Numbered from the stretch's first letter, positions 1 to 6,237 are shown. The stretch: 8,237 nt of DNA from JASJHI01 sp965371355 (GCA_965371355.1 CBDUYD010000132.1:1-8237); one strand, 5' to 3'. The notes: generated from the letters alone by a model not told the origin. Made by a program: numbers and translations.

Positions 1-585
1 GACACCGGATCGTCCGAGCCCGTGGTCACCTCGCAGATCACCCGCGACGACTGGGAGAACACGATCCGGCCCACGCTCCGCAGCATGGCGCGTGCGGTCT
101 ACGCGCCCGCCGACTTCCTCTCCAGCACGCGTGACACCGTGACGCTCTCGCTCCCGAACGCGGTCCACTGCAAGAAGTGTGAGCAACAGCGCTCCACCGT
201 CGAGGCCGCGCTGAGCGAGCACGCCGGTTCGCCGGTCACGATCGAGCTGGTCAGCGGCGACGATGGTCCGGGCGGCGATGACAGCCGAGGTGTCGCTCCA
301 ACGTCGAGCCCGGGCCCCGGCGATTCGGGCCGGGCGATGGATGATCCGACATCTCCGCCCGCCGACGACGAGCACGGTCGAGACGGCGGCACCGGATCGT
401 CCGTGATCCCACCGGGGGACGGCAGATCAGCTGAGTCGTCCGAGGTCCCGGTCGCCGCGCTCCCCGCCGACGACGAGGTCGACCTCGACGATCTCGTCGA
501 GGTCCCGCCCGAGTCGATCAAGAGCCCGATCGATCGACTCGCAGAAGCATTCCCGGGCTCCGAGCTGATCGTCGAAACCGCCTGA
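1..585 (+). CDS. dnaX: DNA polymerase III subunit gamma/tau, C-terminal part (5' truncated by window)
   Basis: The frame is open from base 1 to a TGA at 583-585, giving the last 194 residues of a longer protein; the ATPase domain lies outside the window. DnaX is the clamp-loader subunit of the replicative polymerase. Fragment residues about 16-75 match the actinobacterial tau module: a Trp-containing helix (DDWENTIRPTLRSMARAVY), then LPNAVHCKKCEQQRSTVEAAL, resembling the 'ALPN.VH...CE..R..VE.AL' wording of mycobacterial and streptomycete DnaX. A long Gly/Pro/Asp/Ser linker follows (about 85-160). The conserved tail, PPESIKSPIDRLAEAFPGSEL, closely resembles the actinobacterial DnaX end 'SPVE.L..AFPGAE'. 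recR starts 10 bp downstream, so co-transcription is likely. The family call rests on remembered similarity plus the recR neighbour. The conserved tail after a disordered linker suggests a partner-binding tip, which is inference. Confidence 0.85.
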   Translation, partial: DTGSSEPVVTSQITRDDWENTIRPTLRSMARAVYAPADFLSSTRDTVTLSLPNAVHCKKCEQQRSTVEAALSEHAGSPVTIELVSGDDGPGGDDSRGVAPTSSPGPGDSGRAMDDPTSPPADDEHGRDGGTGSSVIPPGDGRSAESSEVPVAALPADDEVDLDDLVEVPPESIKSPIDRLAEAFPGSELIVETA

Positions 586-595
586 TCGGTCATCG

Positions 596-1207
596 ATGGC
601 CTCCACGTACACACCTCCGGTCCAGACCCTGATCGACGAACTCGGACGCCTCCCCGGCATCGGCCCGAAATCCGCCCAGAGAATCGCGTTCCACCTGCTG
701 AAGGTTCCCGACGAGGACGCCACACGCTTGTCGCACGCGATCTCCGATGCGAAGGCTCGCGTGCGATTCTGCGAGCGCTGCTTCAACGTGGCCGAGAATG
801 CGCTGTGCCCGATCTGCGACGATCCGTCCCGCGACGCCGCGTCACTCTGTGTCGTAGAGGAATCGCGCGACATCGTCGCGATCGAGAAGACCGGCGAGTT
901 CCGCGGGCGTTATCACGTCCTGCTCGGAGCTATGAGTCCGCTCGAGGGCATCGGGCCCGAGCAGCTCAAGGTCCGCGAGTTACTCGCGCGCCTCGAACCC
1001 GAGGGGGTCACCGAGGTGATCCTCTGCACCAATCCGAACATCGAGGGCGACGTGACTGCGATGTACCTCGCCCGTCTGCTGAAGCACGTCGACGTCGAGG
1101 TGACACGTCTTGCCAGCGGACTCCCGGTCGGGGGTGATCTCGAGTACGCCGACGAGGTCACGCTCGGCCGTGCGCTCGAGGGTCGCCGACCGGTCGAGGA
1201 CACCTGA
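596..1207 (+). CDS. recR: Recombination mediator protein RecR
   Basis: 203 residues, the normal RecR length (about 200). RecR works with RecO/RecF to load RecA on gapped single-stranded DNA; it forms a ring clamp around DNA in the cytoplasm. Visible in order: a helix-hairpin-helix at residues 16-35 (LGRLPGIGPKSAQRIAFHLL); a four-cysteine zinc finger C59-x2-C62-x8-C71-x2-C74; a Toprim domain starting near residue 84 (VVEE at 86-89) with the TNPNIEGD segment at 145-152; and the C-terminal signature RLASGLPVGGDLEYADEVTL at 171-190. All key elements are intact. ATG 596 is chosen because it is the only good start before the helix-hairpin-helix and follows the dnaX stop by 10 bp. No clear Shine-Dalgarno precedes it, which fits translational coupling to dnaX. 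A hairpin begins 28 bp after the stop. Confidence 0.97.
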   Translation: MASTYTPPVQTLIDELGRLPGIGPKSAQRIAFHLLKVPDEDATRLSHAISDAKARVRFCERCFNVAENALCPICDDPSRDAASLCVVEESRDIVAIEKTGEFRGRYHVLLGAMSPLEGIGPEQLKVRELLARLEPEGVTEVILCTNPNIEGDVTAMYLARLLKHVDVEVTRLASGLPVGGDLEYADEVTLGRALEGRRPVEDT

Positions 1208-1235
1208 GCCCACCGGCGAACCGGCCCGAAAAAGA

Positions 1236-1300
1236 CTGGAACACCACCTTCACGAACCGGTAGCGGGCGGACGGGCCGATTCGTGTCGATGGTGTTCCAG
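1236..1300. terminator. Two-part stem-loop terminator between convergent genes
   Basis: CTGGAACACCA at 1236-1246 pairs perfectly with TGGTGTTCCAG at 1290-1300 (11 bp). Inside it, 1251-1260 pairs with 1276-1285 with one mismatch, enclosing a 15-nt loop. On the minus strand the hairpin is followed directly by T-C-TTTTT (+ strand 1229-1235), the classic intrinsic terminator layout for the thiolase transcript, although 210 nt past its stop. On the plus strand it begins 28 nt after the recR stop but lacks a T-tract, so it may end both transcripts unequally. A competing pairing exists: CCACCTT 1244-1250 with AAGGTGG 1301-1307. Confidence 0.6.
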
Positions 1301-1488
1301 AAGGTGGGAGGTCAACACTCTCGGCCCCGAAAACCATCTCAGGTTCAAGCGAGCTGACCGCCTCGTTCTGTTGTTGCAATCATGTTACAAACTTGATCTT
1401 CGCGCTGCAACTCATCGACGGAAAAGACAGCGATTGCGCCACTTGTTTCGCCGTCGTCCCCTCGCCCGCAATGGTTGGCGCGCCCGTG

Positions 1489-1505
1489 CCGGCGTCGGAC
1501 GCCGG
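1489..1505 (-). terminator. Small GC hairpin just after thiolase stop
   Basis: CCGGCGT at 1489-1495 pairs with ACGCCGG at 1499-1505 (7 bp, 3-nt loop), five bases beyond the thiolase stop codon on its strand. No T-tract follows on the minus strand, so this is at best a weak or Rho-assisted terminator or an mRNA 3'-end stabiliser. Such hairpins also arise by chance in GC-rich DNA. Confidence 0.3.
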
Positions 1506-1510
1506 ACGGT

Positions 1511-2701
1511 TCAGACGGTCCGCAGGATCGCCGCGTCGCCCTGGCCGCCGCCGCCACAGAGCCCGACGGCGCCGATGCCACCGCCACGGCGCTTCAGCTC
1601 GTGCAGCAGCGTGAGTGCGAGACGGTTGCCGCTCATGCCGATCGGGTGGCCGAGTGCGATTGCGCCACCGTTGACGTTGACCACGTCGTCGGAGATACCG
1701 AGATCGCGTATCGACGCGACACCGACGGCGGCGAACGCCTCGTTGATCTCGAACAGATCGAGATCGGCGATGGCAACCCCCGCCTTGTCGGCCGCCTTCA
1801 TGATCGCCCGGCTCGGCTGCTGCAGCAGCGACGCGCTGTCCGGTCCGGCGACCATGCCGTACGAGACGAACTCACCGAGTGGCGCGACGCCGCGCCGTTC
1901 GGCCTCGGCCTTCGACATCATCACGACTGCGCTCGCGCCGTCGGAGAGCTGCGAGGCGTTGCCGGCGGTGACCGTGCCCTCCGGATCGAACGCGGGGCGC
2001 AGCTTGCCGAGACTCTCCGCCGTCGTTCCCGGCCGCACACCCTCGTCGTGCTCGACGAGGATCGGCTCACCGCGTCGCTGGGGAACCTCGACCGTCACGA
2101 TCTCGTCGGCCATCCGTCCGTCCTTGATGGCGGCGGCCGCCCGCTCATGGGACTGTGCCGACAACTCGTCCTGCTCGGCACGAGTGATGGTGTCGGAGGT
2201 GTAGCGGTCGGTGCCGAGGCCCATCAGACAGGCATCGAAGGCGCACCACAGACCGTCCTTGATGATCGCGTCGGCGAGTTCGGTGTTGCCGTACCGGAAT
2301 CCCGCCCGCGCACCCTCGGCGATGTAGGGCGCGTTGGTCATCGACTCCATGCCACCGGCGAGCACGATGTCGGCCTCGCCGGCGGCGATCATCTGGTTGG
2401 CGAGGTAGATCGTGTTCAGCCCCGACAAGCAGACCTTGTTGACGTTGACCGACGGCACGCTCATCGGGATACCCGCCTTGACCGCGGCCTGACGGCTGGG
2501 AACCTGGCCCTGGCCGGCCATCAGGACCTGACCGATGATGACGTGCTGTACCTCGTCGGGCGCGACCCCGGAACGTTCGAGCGCGGCCGCGATCGCGAGA
2601 CCGCCGAGATCGGCCGCGCTGAAGGGTGCGAACGCGCCGCTCATCTTCCCGATCGGGGTACGAGCGCCTGCGACGATGTAGGAACCGGACGTTGCTGCCA
2701 T
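1511..2701 (-). CDS. Acetyl-CoA acetyltransferase (thiolase, FadA4-like)
   Basis: 396 residues, the standard length for a biosynthetic thiolase. It condenses two acetyl-CoA to acetoacetyl-CoA (or the reverse) in the cytoplasm. The complete catalytic set is visible: nucleophile C91 in NVNKVCLSGL, N320 in NEAFA, H352 in ALGHPIGMSGNR, and C382 in GLCGGGGQGDA. The N-terminal VAGARTPIGK and GGMESMTNAPY segments are typical. The wording is closest to the mycobacterial FadA4 type (CLSG, CGxGGQGDA tail) rather than PhaA (CIGGG), from memory. ATG 2701 is the natural start; a TACCGT -10-like box sits six bases upstream, and no convincing Shine-Dalgarno is present at normal spacing. The gene is divergent from ccr across 111 bp, suggesting shared control and a role in supplying C4 units to the ethylmalonyl-CoA pathway or to polyhydroxybutyrate. 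A beta-ketothiolase in fatty acid degradation is the alternative. Confidence 0.95.
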   Translation of the reverse strand: MAATSGSYIVAGARTPIGKMSGAFAPFSAADLGGLAIAAALERSGVAPDEVQHVIIGQVLMAGQGQVPSRQAAVKAGIPMSVPSVNVNKVCLSGLNTIYLANQMIAAGEADIVLAGGMESMTNAPYIAEGARAGFRYGNTELADAIIKDGLWCAFDACLMGLGTDRYTSDTITRAEQDELSAQSHERAAAAIKDGRMADEIVTVEVPQRRGEPILVEHDEGVRPGTTAESLGKLRPAFDPEGTVTAGNASQLSDGASAVVMMSKAEAERRGVAPLGEFVSYGMVAGPDSASLLQQPSRAIMKAADKAGVAIADLDLFEINEAFAAVGVASIRDLGISDDVVNVNGGAIALGHPIGMSGNRLALTLLHELKRRGGGIGAVGLCGGGGQGDAAILRTV

Positions 2702-2707
2702 GACGAA

Positions 2708-2713
2708 ACGGTA
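2708..2713 (-). promoter_or_regulatory. Candidate -10 box for thiolase (leaderless)
   Basis: Read on the minus strand, TACCGT is followed by six bases (TTCGTC) and then the ATG. It fits the TANNNT pattern at the spacing expected when transcription starts at the initiator codon. There is no recognisable -35. The motif is short and could be chance. Confidence 0.35.
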
Positions 2714-2725
2714 CCCCTATCTCGG

Positions 2726-2745
2726 CGGTCACCGAAATGTGACCG
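2726..2745. promoter_or_regulatory. Inverted-repeat operator candidate in the thiolase/ccr divergent region
   Basis: A perfect 7-bp inverted repeat, CGGTCAC-N6-GTGACCG (spacer CGAAAT), lies 24 bp upstream of the thiolase start and about 68 bp upstream of ccr. Its 20-bp span and dyad symmetry are typical of TetR- or GntR-type dimeric regulators. Its place between two divergent acyl-CoA genes suggests joint control. A second perfect 10-bp palindrome, AGGGATCCCT, sits at 2758-2767. No regulator gene is in the window, so the partner is unknown. Confidence 0.45.
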
Positions 2746-2798
2746 AGGTGTTCGAGGAGGGATCCCTTGGGGGTTGGGAGGGAGCGGTTACCCATCGG

Positions 2799-2804
2799 TA
2801 GGTT
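2799..2804 (+). promoter_or_regulatory. Candidate -10 box for ccr
   Basis: TAGGTT lies eight bases before the ccr ATG, with a TTGGGA element at 2774-2779 (19-bp spacer, longer than ideal) as possible -35. If used, the transcript would have almost no leader. The overlapping CGGTAGG at 2796-2802 could instead act as a weak Shine-Dalgarno 10 nt before the ATG; the two readings exclude each other. Confidence 0.35.
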
Positions 2805-2812
2805 TCTGACCC

Positions 2813-4147
2813 ATGGAAAAGATCCTCGAGGCCATCCAGGCTGGGGCCGACAGCGACGACATCGCCGACCTCGCGATCCCGCCGAGCTATCGGGCGGCGT
2901 TCGTCCGCCGCGACGAGACCGACATGTTCGAGGGGGTCGACTCATGGGACAAGGATCCGCGCACGTCGATCCACGTCGAGGAGGTCGCGACGCCCGAACT
3001 CGCACCCGACGAGGTCTATCTCGCGGTGATGGCGTCGAGCATCAACTTCAACACGGTGTGGACCTCGATCTTCGAACCTCTTCCGACATTCGGGTTCCTC
3101 GACCGGCTCGCGCGCGAGAGCGAATGGGCGGCGCGGCACTCGCTGCCCTACCACGTCATCGGTTCCGACGCATCGGGTGTCGTGCTGCGGGTCGGGTCGA
3201 GCGTGCGCAACTGGAAGCCAGGTGATCGGGTGACCGTGCACTGCAACTACGTCGACGACCAGGACCCGTCGGCGCACGACGACTCGATGCTCGCCGCGAA
3301 CCAGCGAATCTGGGGCTTCGAGTCGAACTTCGGTGGCCTCGCAGACCTGTCGGTGGTGAAGGCCAACCAGTTGATGCCGAAGCCGTCACACCTCAGCTGG
3401 GAGGAGGCGGCGGTCAACGCGTTGTGCAGTTCCACCTCCTACCGGATGCTGGTCGGCGCGAACGGGGCGCGGATGAAGCAGGGTGACAGCGTGTTGATCT
3501 GGGGGGCGACGGGCGGCATCGGCGGCTACGCGGTGCAGTACGTGCTCAACGGCGGTGGGACGCCGATCGGCGTCGTGTCGTCGCCTGAACGGGCCGAGTT
3601 GCTCAATCGGATGGGCTGCGAGGCCGTGATCGACCGCCGGGCGGAGGGTTACCAGTTCTGGTCCGACGAGCACACCCAGGACGAGTCGGAGTGGCGTCGG
3701 CTCGGCAAGAAGATCCGTGGTCTCAACGGTGGCGACGACGTAGACATCGTCTTCGAGCACCCAGGACGGTCCACGATGGGTGCGTCGATATTCGCCGTCA
3801 AGCGGGGCGGGACGGTCGTCACGTGCGCGGCGACCTCCGGCTACATGGTCGAGTTCGACAACCGCCACTTCTGGATGAAGCTGAAGAAGCTCATCGCCTC
3901 CCACTTCGCCAACTACGCCGAGGCGTGGGCAGCGAACCGGCTGCTCGACCAGGGCCGGATCCAGCCGATGCTGACGTCGACCTACACGCTCGACCGGGTC
4001 GGTGACGCCGCGCTCGCGGTGCACCACAACGAGGCCGAGGGCAAGCTCGGCGTGTTGTGTCTCGCGCCAGGGGAGGGCCTCGGCATCGACGACCCCGAGA
4101 AGCGCGAGCGCATCGGCGAGGACCGGATCACGATGTTCCGGAGCTGA
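2813..4147 (+). CDS. ccr: Crotonyl-CoA carboxylase/reductase
   Basis: 444 residues, about the same length as characterised Ccr proteins. The enzyme uses NADPH and CO2 to convert crotonyl-CoA to (2S)-ethylmalonyl-CoA; it is the signature reaction of the ethylmalonyl-CoA pathway for acetate assimilation and also makes polyketide extender units. The whole length follows Streptomyces Ccr wording: N-terminal KDP (47-49) and MASSINFNTVWTSIFEP (73-89), GROES-like fold with HVIGSDASG (114-122), Rossmann loop GATGGIGGY (231-239), DIVFEHPGR (311-319), and GVLCLAPGEGLG near the end. N80, F169, E170 and H364 fall where the four CO2-binding residues of the Kitasatospora enzyme (N81, F170, E171, H365) lie, with a constant offset of one. 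This argues for true carboxylation rather than simple enoyl reduction. It is divergent from the thiolase, its probable pathway partner. Whether it feeds central carbon or secondary metabolism cannot be told here. Confidence 0.97.
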   Translation: MEKILEAIQAGADSDDIADLAIPPSYRAAFVRRDETDMFEGVDSWDKDPRTSIHVEEVATPELAPDEVYLAVMASSINFNTVWTSIFEPLPTFGFLDRLARESEWAARHSLPYHVIGSDASGVVLRVGSSVRNWKPGDRVTVHCNYVDDQDPSAHDDSMLAANQRIWGFESNFGGLADLSVVKANQLMPKPSHLSWEEAAVNALCSSTSYRMLVGANGARMKQGDSVLIWGATGGIGGYAVQYVLNGGGTPIGVVSSPERAELLNRMGCEAVIDRRAEGYQFWSDEHTQDESEWRRLGKKIRGLNGGDDVDIVFEHPGRSTMGASIFAVKRGGTVVTCAATSGYMVEFDNRHFWMKLKKLIASHFANYAEAWAANRLLDQGRIQPMLTSTYTLDRVGDAALAVHHNEAEGKLGVLCLAPGEGLGIDDPEKRERIGEDRITMFRS

Positions 4148-4211
4148 GCGGCCGCTCGACTACCCGTGCGGCCGACCGTGGAATCGGTGCGGGTGCTGGC
4201 AGACTGCGCCG

Positions 4212-4862
4212 GTGACGAGACCGGCAGCCGTGCTGTGGGACATGGACGGAACGCTCGTCGACACCGAGCCGATCTGGATCGAGTGTGAAGGCGAGCTCGT
4301 CGCCGAGTACGGCGGCACCTGGTCGTCCTCCGACGCGCATTCGATCGTCGGATTCGACCTGATCGACGCGGCGAACGTCCTGCGCGATCGCGGTGGCGTC
4401 CCCCTCGAGCCGATCGACATCGTCGAGCATCTGCTCGATTGCGTCATCTCCCGCATCCGGTCGACCGTGCCGTGGCGGCCCGGAGCCGCCGAGCTGCTCG
4501 CCGATTGTCGGAGGGAATCGATCCCGACCGGGCTCGTCACGATGTCGTGGCGGCGATTCGCCGAGGCGGTACTCGAATCGGCACCACCCGGTTCGTTCCA
4601 CACGCTGGTAACTGGCGACGAGGTGTCGCGCGGCAAGCCCGATCCCGAACCGTACCTGGCGGCCGCCGAGGCTCTCGGCGTCGAGCCGCGCGAGTGCATC
4701 GCGATCGAGGACTCGCCGACCGGTGTCGCGGCGGCGCTCGGCGCGGGCTGTCTCACCGTGGGCGTGCCCCATGTCGTGCCGCTCGAGGAGATGCCCGGGC
4801 TCACGATCATCGAGACCCTCGAGGGTCTCGGAGTGGAAGAGCTCGAAGCGCTTGTCGCCTGA
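4212..4862 (+). CDS. HAD-superfamily phosphatase (subfamily IA, beta-phosphoglucomutase-like)
   Basis: 216 residues from GTG 4212, a normal length for this subfamily. All four HAD motifs are present: motif I DMDGTLVDT (nucleophile D10, acid/base D12), motif II VTMS with T110, motif III K142 in SRGKPDPEPY, and motif IV IEDSPTGV (E166, D167). A helical cap lies between motifs I and II (about residues 18-85), as in beta-phosphoglucomutase and phosphoglycolate-type enzymes. The substrate is a small phosphorylated metabolite that the sequence does not identify. The frame is open further upstream into ccr, but those codons give Arg/Ser/Thr-rich shadow sequence, and the HAD fold begins at residue 5, so GTG 4212 is preferred; no good Shine-Dalgarno is seen. 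It begins 64 bp after the ccr stop and may be read through from it. Its last 11 bases overlap the next gene. Confidence 0.9.
   Translation: MTRPAAVLWDMDGTLVDTEPIWIECEGELVAEYGGTWSSSDAHSIVGFDLIDAANVLRDRGGVPLEPIDIVEHLLDCVISRIRSTVPWRPGAAELLADCRRESIPTGLVTMSWRRFAEAVLESAPPGSFHTLVTGDEVSRGKPDPEPYLAAAEALGVEPRECIAIEDSPTGVAAALGAGCLTVGVPHVVPLEEMPGLTIIETLEGLGVEELEALVA
4835..4841 (+). promoter_or_regulatory. Shine-Dalgarno deciding the TTG start of the GH18 gene
   Basis: GGAAGAG inside the HAD coding sequence stands 10 nt before TTG 4852. It is the only purine-rich site near an in-frame start before the membrane segment, and supports the TTG as the start codon. Confidence 0.4.
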
Positions 4863-6066
4863 TCGATCGCAGGTCGACGACCAGGACGCATCCGCAATCG
4901 GCGGCTGGCGCCGCCGGCTCAGGATCGGGGTCGGACTCGCCCTGGTGGCTGCGGTGCTCGGCGTCGGACTCGTACTGACGAGATCCGACGAGCGCCCGCC
5001 GCCGCGACCCGACATCCCGCTCGACGCGTGGGCCCCTTACTGGGCGCTCGACTCATCGGTCCCCGAGCTCCGGTCGAGACTCCCGCTCCTTCGCGATGTG
5101 TCGCCGTTCTGGTTCGACACCGTCGGCGAGACCGAGATCGTGGTGGCCATGCACGCCCCGGAGGGTCCGACCGAGGAGTTCCTCGAGGCGATCCGGGCGT
5201 CGGACGCGAACCTGGTCCCGTCGATCGTCGACGCGACGCCCTCGGGCGAGATGGCGGCGATTCTCGCCGACCCCGATCGCAGGGCGAACCACGTCCGGGC
5301 CCTCCTCGACTTCGCTGACGACGGTGGATACGACGGACTCGACATCGACTACGAGCAGTTCGCGTTCGCCGACGGCCGTTCGACGTGGGCGGCGACCCGC
5401 CCGAACTGGGTTGCGTTCATCGAAGAGCTGGCGGCGGGGCTCCACTCGGCCGGTCGCACGCTGACGGTGAGCATCCCGCCGGTGTACGACGCCGAGCGCA
5501 CGGGTGCGAGCGGCTTTTGGGTGTACGACTACGGCGCGATCGCCCCCAACGTCGACCGGATCCGCATCATGGCCTACGACTACTCGGTCGGATCGGCCGG
5601 CCCGATCGCGCCGCTCGATTTCGTCGAGTCGGCAATCGAGGGTGCGATCGCCGCCACCGGGGCGCCCGAGAAGCTGGTGCTCGGCCTGCCTGCGTATGGG
5701 CGCAACTGGGTCACGCGCGTGTCCGGCGAGTGTCCGGAATCGGCCCCGGGAAGGACCGCTGTCACCACTCGCTCGGTCGACGAGTTGATCGCCACCAGGG
5801 CGGCCGCGCCGGTCTTCGTCGAGGAGACCGGCGAATGGACATTCGACTACGAACTCGAGCTGAGCGAGGGAGATCTCGCCTGCGTGCAGACCAGGCGCGT
5901 GCACTACGTCGACGCGGATGGCGTCCGACTCCGAATGGATCTGGCGCGGGAGTACCACCTCGACGGCGTCTCGCTGTGGGCCCTCGGCTTCGACGACCCC
6001 AGCGTGTGGTCGGCCATCCTCCCCACCATCGCCGACCCCACCCCCACGACCACGATCCCCGACTGA
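4852..6066 (+). CDS. Membrane-anchored glycoside hydrolase family 18 protein
   Basis: 404 residues from TTG 4852. N-terminal residues 1-22 are polar and end in a basic WRRRLR cluster, followed by a hydrophobic helix at about 23-42 and a short proline-rich stalk (RPPPRP, 48-53). This is a signal anchor putting the catalytic domain outside the membrane; no lipobox cysteine is seen. The GH18 barrel covers about 56-395. Its active-site strand YDGLDIDYE gives D161, D164, D166 and the catalytic acid E168. IMAYDYS, GLPAYGRNW and the closing SLWALGFDDPSVW are the usual GH18 barrel strands, with the late Trp. This subset resembles YaaH/SleL-type and chitinase-like enzymes acting on GlcNAc polymers, so peptidoglycan or chitin-like glycans are likely substrates (inference). 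The start overlaps the HAD stop by 11 bp, implying translational coupling. The tail is a short TPTTTIPD linker. Confidence 0.9.
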   Translation: MSPDRSQVDDQDASAIGGWRRRLRIGVGLALVAAVLGVGLVLTRSDERPPPRPDIPLDAWAPYWALDSSVPELRSRLPLLRDVSPFWFDTVGETEIVVAMHAPEGPTEEFLEAIRASDANLVPSIVDATPSGEMAAILADPDRRANHVRALLDFADDGGYDGLDIDYEQFAFADGRSTWAATRPNWVAFIEELAAGLHSAGRTLTVSIPPVYDAERTGASGFWVYDYGAIAPNVDRIRIMAYDYSVGSAGPIAPLDFVESAIEGAIAATGAPEKLVLGLPAYGRNWVTRVSGECPESAPGRTAVTTRSVDELIATRAAAPVFVEETGEWTFDYELELSEGDLACVQTRRVHYVDADGVRLRMDLAREYHLDGVSLWALGFDDPSVWSAILPTIADPTPTTTIPD

Positions 6067-6236
6067 ACGCTCGATCGGTGTCCTGCGCCGCCGCTCACCC
6101 CCCGAAATGTGTACGGATCTTCCCGCTGAGCGCGACGTGACGTACAAGTTTCGGGTGAGTGTCGGTGGGGGTCCGTTCTGTGTACGGATCTTCCCGCTGA
6201 GCGCGACGTGGCGTACAAGTTTCGGGTGAGTGTCGG
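6067..6236. other. Convergent intergenic region GH18 / disA filled by repeats
   Basis: 170 bp between two stop codons. Nearly all of it is the palindromic direct repeat pair annotated separately. The only open frames translate the repeat itself, so no gene is called. Confidence 0.7.
6094..6159. terminator. Long imperfect palindrome (possible bidirectional terminator)
   Basis: CCCGAAATGTGTACG at 6101-6115 pairs with CGTACAAGTTTCGGG at 6141-6155 with 13 of 15 positions matched. The outer CTCACCC at 6094-6100 also fits GGGTGAG at 6153-6159 if three C residues bulge out. The loop is about 25 nt. It starts 28 bp after the GH18 stop. No T-tract follows on either strand, so termination activity is uncertain; a repetitive extragenic palindrome is the main alternative. 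Confidence 0.45.
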
Positions 6237-6237
6237 T
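6108..6237. repeat. Two 59-bp direct repeats, 71-bp period
   Basis: Copy 1 is 6108-6166 and copy 2 is 6179-6237; they differ at a single base (A6140 versus G6211). A 12-bp spacer separates them. Copy 1 is flanked on its left by CCCGAAA, which completes a palindrome with the repeat's right end. Copy 2 lacks that left arm (TCCGTTC instead) but keeps the right arm CGTACAAGTTTCGGG at 6212-6226. Copy 2 ends on the last base of the disA stop codon. Near identity in non-coding DNA implies recent duplication or gene conversion, and suggests an interspersed family in this genome. Confidence 0.85.

Larger units (their letters stand above)
1208..1510. other. Convergent intergenic region recR / thiolase, no gene seen
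   Basis: About 300 bp between the recR stop and the stop of the minus-strand thiolase. It holds a large hairpin (1236-1300), a conspicuous AT-rich patch near 1366-1400 (low GC against a GC-rich background, containing TTGCAATCATGTTACAA) and a small GC-rich hairpin at 1489-1505. Open frames crossing it are antisense extensions of the thiolase with no family resemblance. I see no supportable small ORF, tRNA or riboswitch. The AT-rich patch could be a relic promoter or a regulator site, but nothing downstream depends on it. Confidence 0.6.

Noticed and set aside
1236..1300. Integron attC-like recombination site
   Set aside because: A long imperfect hairpin is present, but I see no R''/R' GTTRRRY core pair, no extrahelical-base pattern, no cassette array and no integrase; the minus-strand T-tract fits a terminator better.
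1366..1400. AT-rich patch read as a promoter for an unknown small RNA or gene
   Set aside because: No correctly spaced -35/-10 pair on either strand and no supportable ORF or structured RNA follows it; recorded only as unexplained composition.
1475..2809. Long plus-strand open frames across the thiolase gene
   Set aside because: They are antisense to a thiolase with intact catalytic residues, give Arg/Asp/His-rich low-quality protein and match no family; long antisense frames are expected in GC-rich DNA.
5053..6147. Long minus-strand open frame opposite the GH18 gene
   Set aside because: Arg/Gly/Asp-rich translation with no domain resemblance; the opposite strand carries a clear GH18 active site and membrane anchor.
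6067..6236. Short peptides encoded by the 59-bp repeats
   Set aside because: The frames have no ribosome-binding site, and the similar peptides simply reflect the DNA repeat.
6108..6237. CRISPR array or insertion-sequence ends
   Set aside because: Only two units, with a 12-bp spacer and 59-bp repeat, and no cas or transposase gene; the dimensions do not fit CRISPR, and no target-site duplication is seen.
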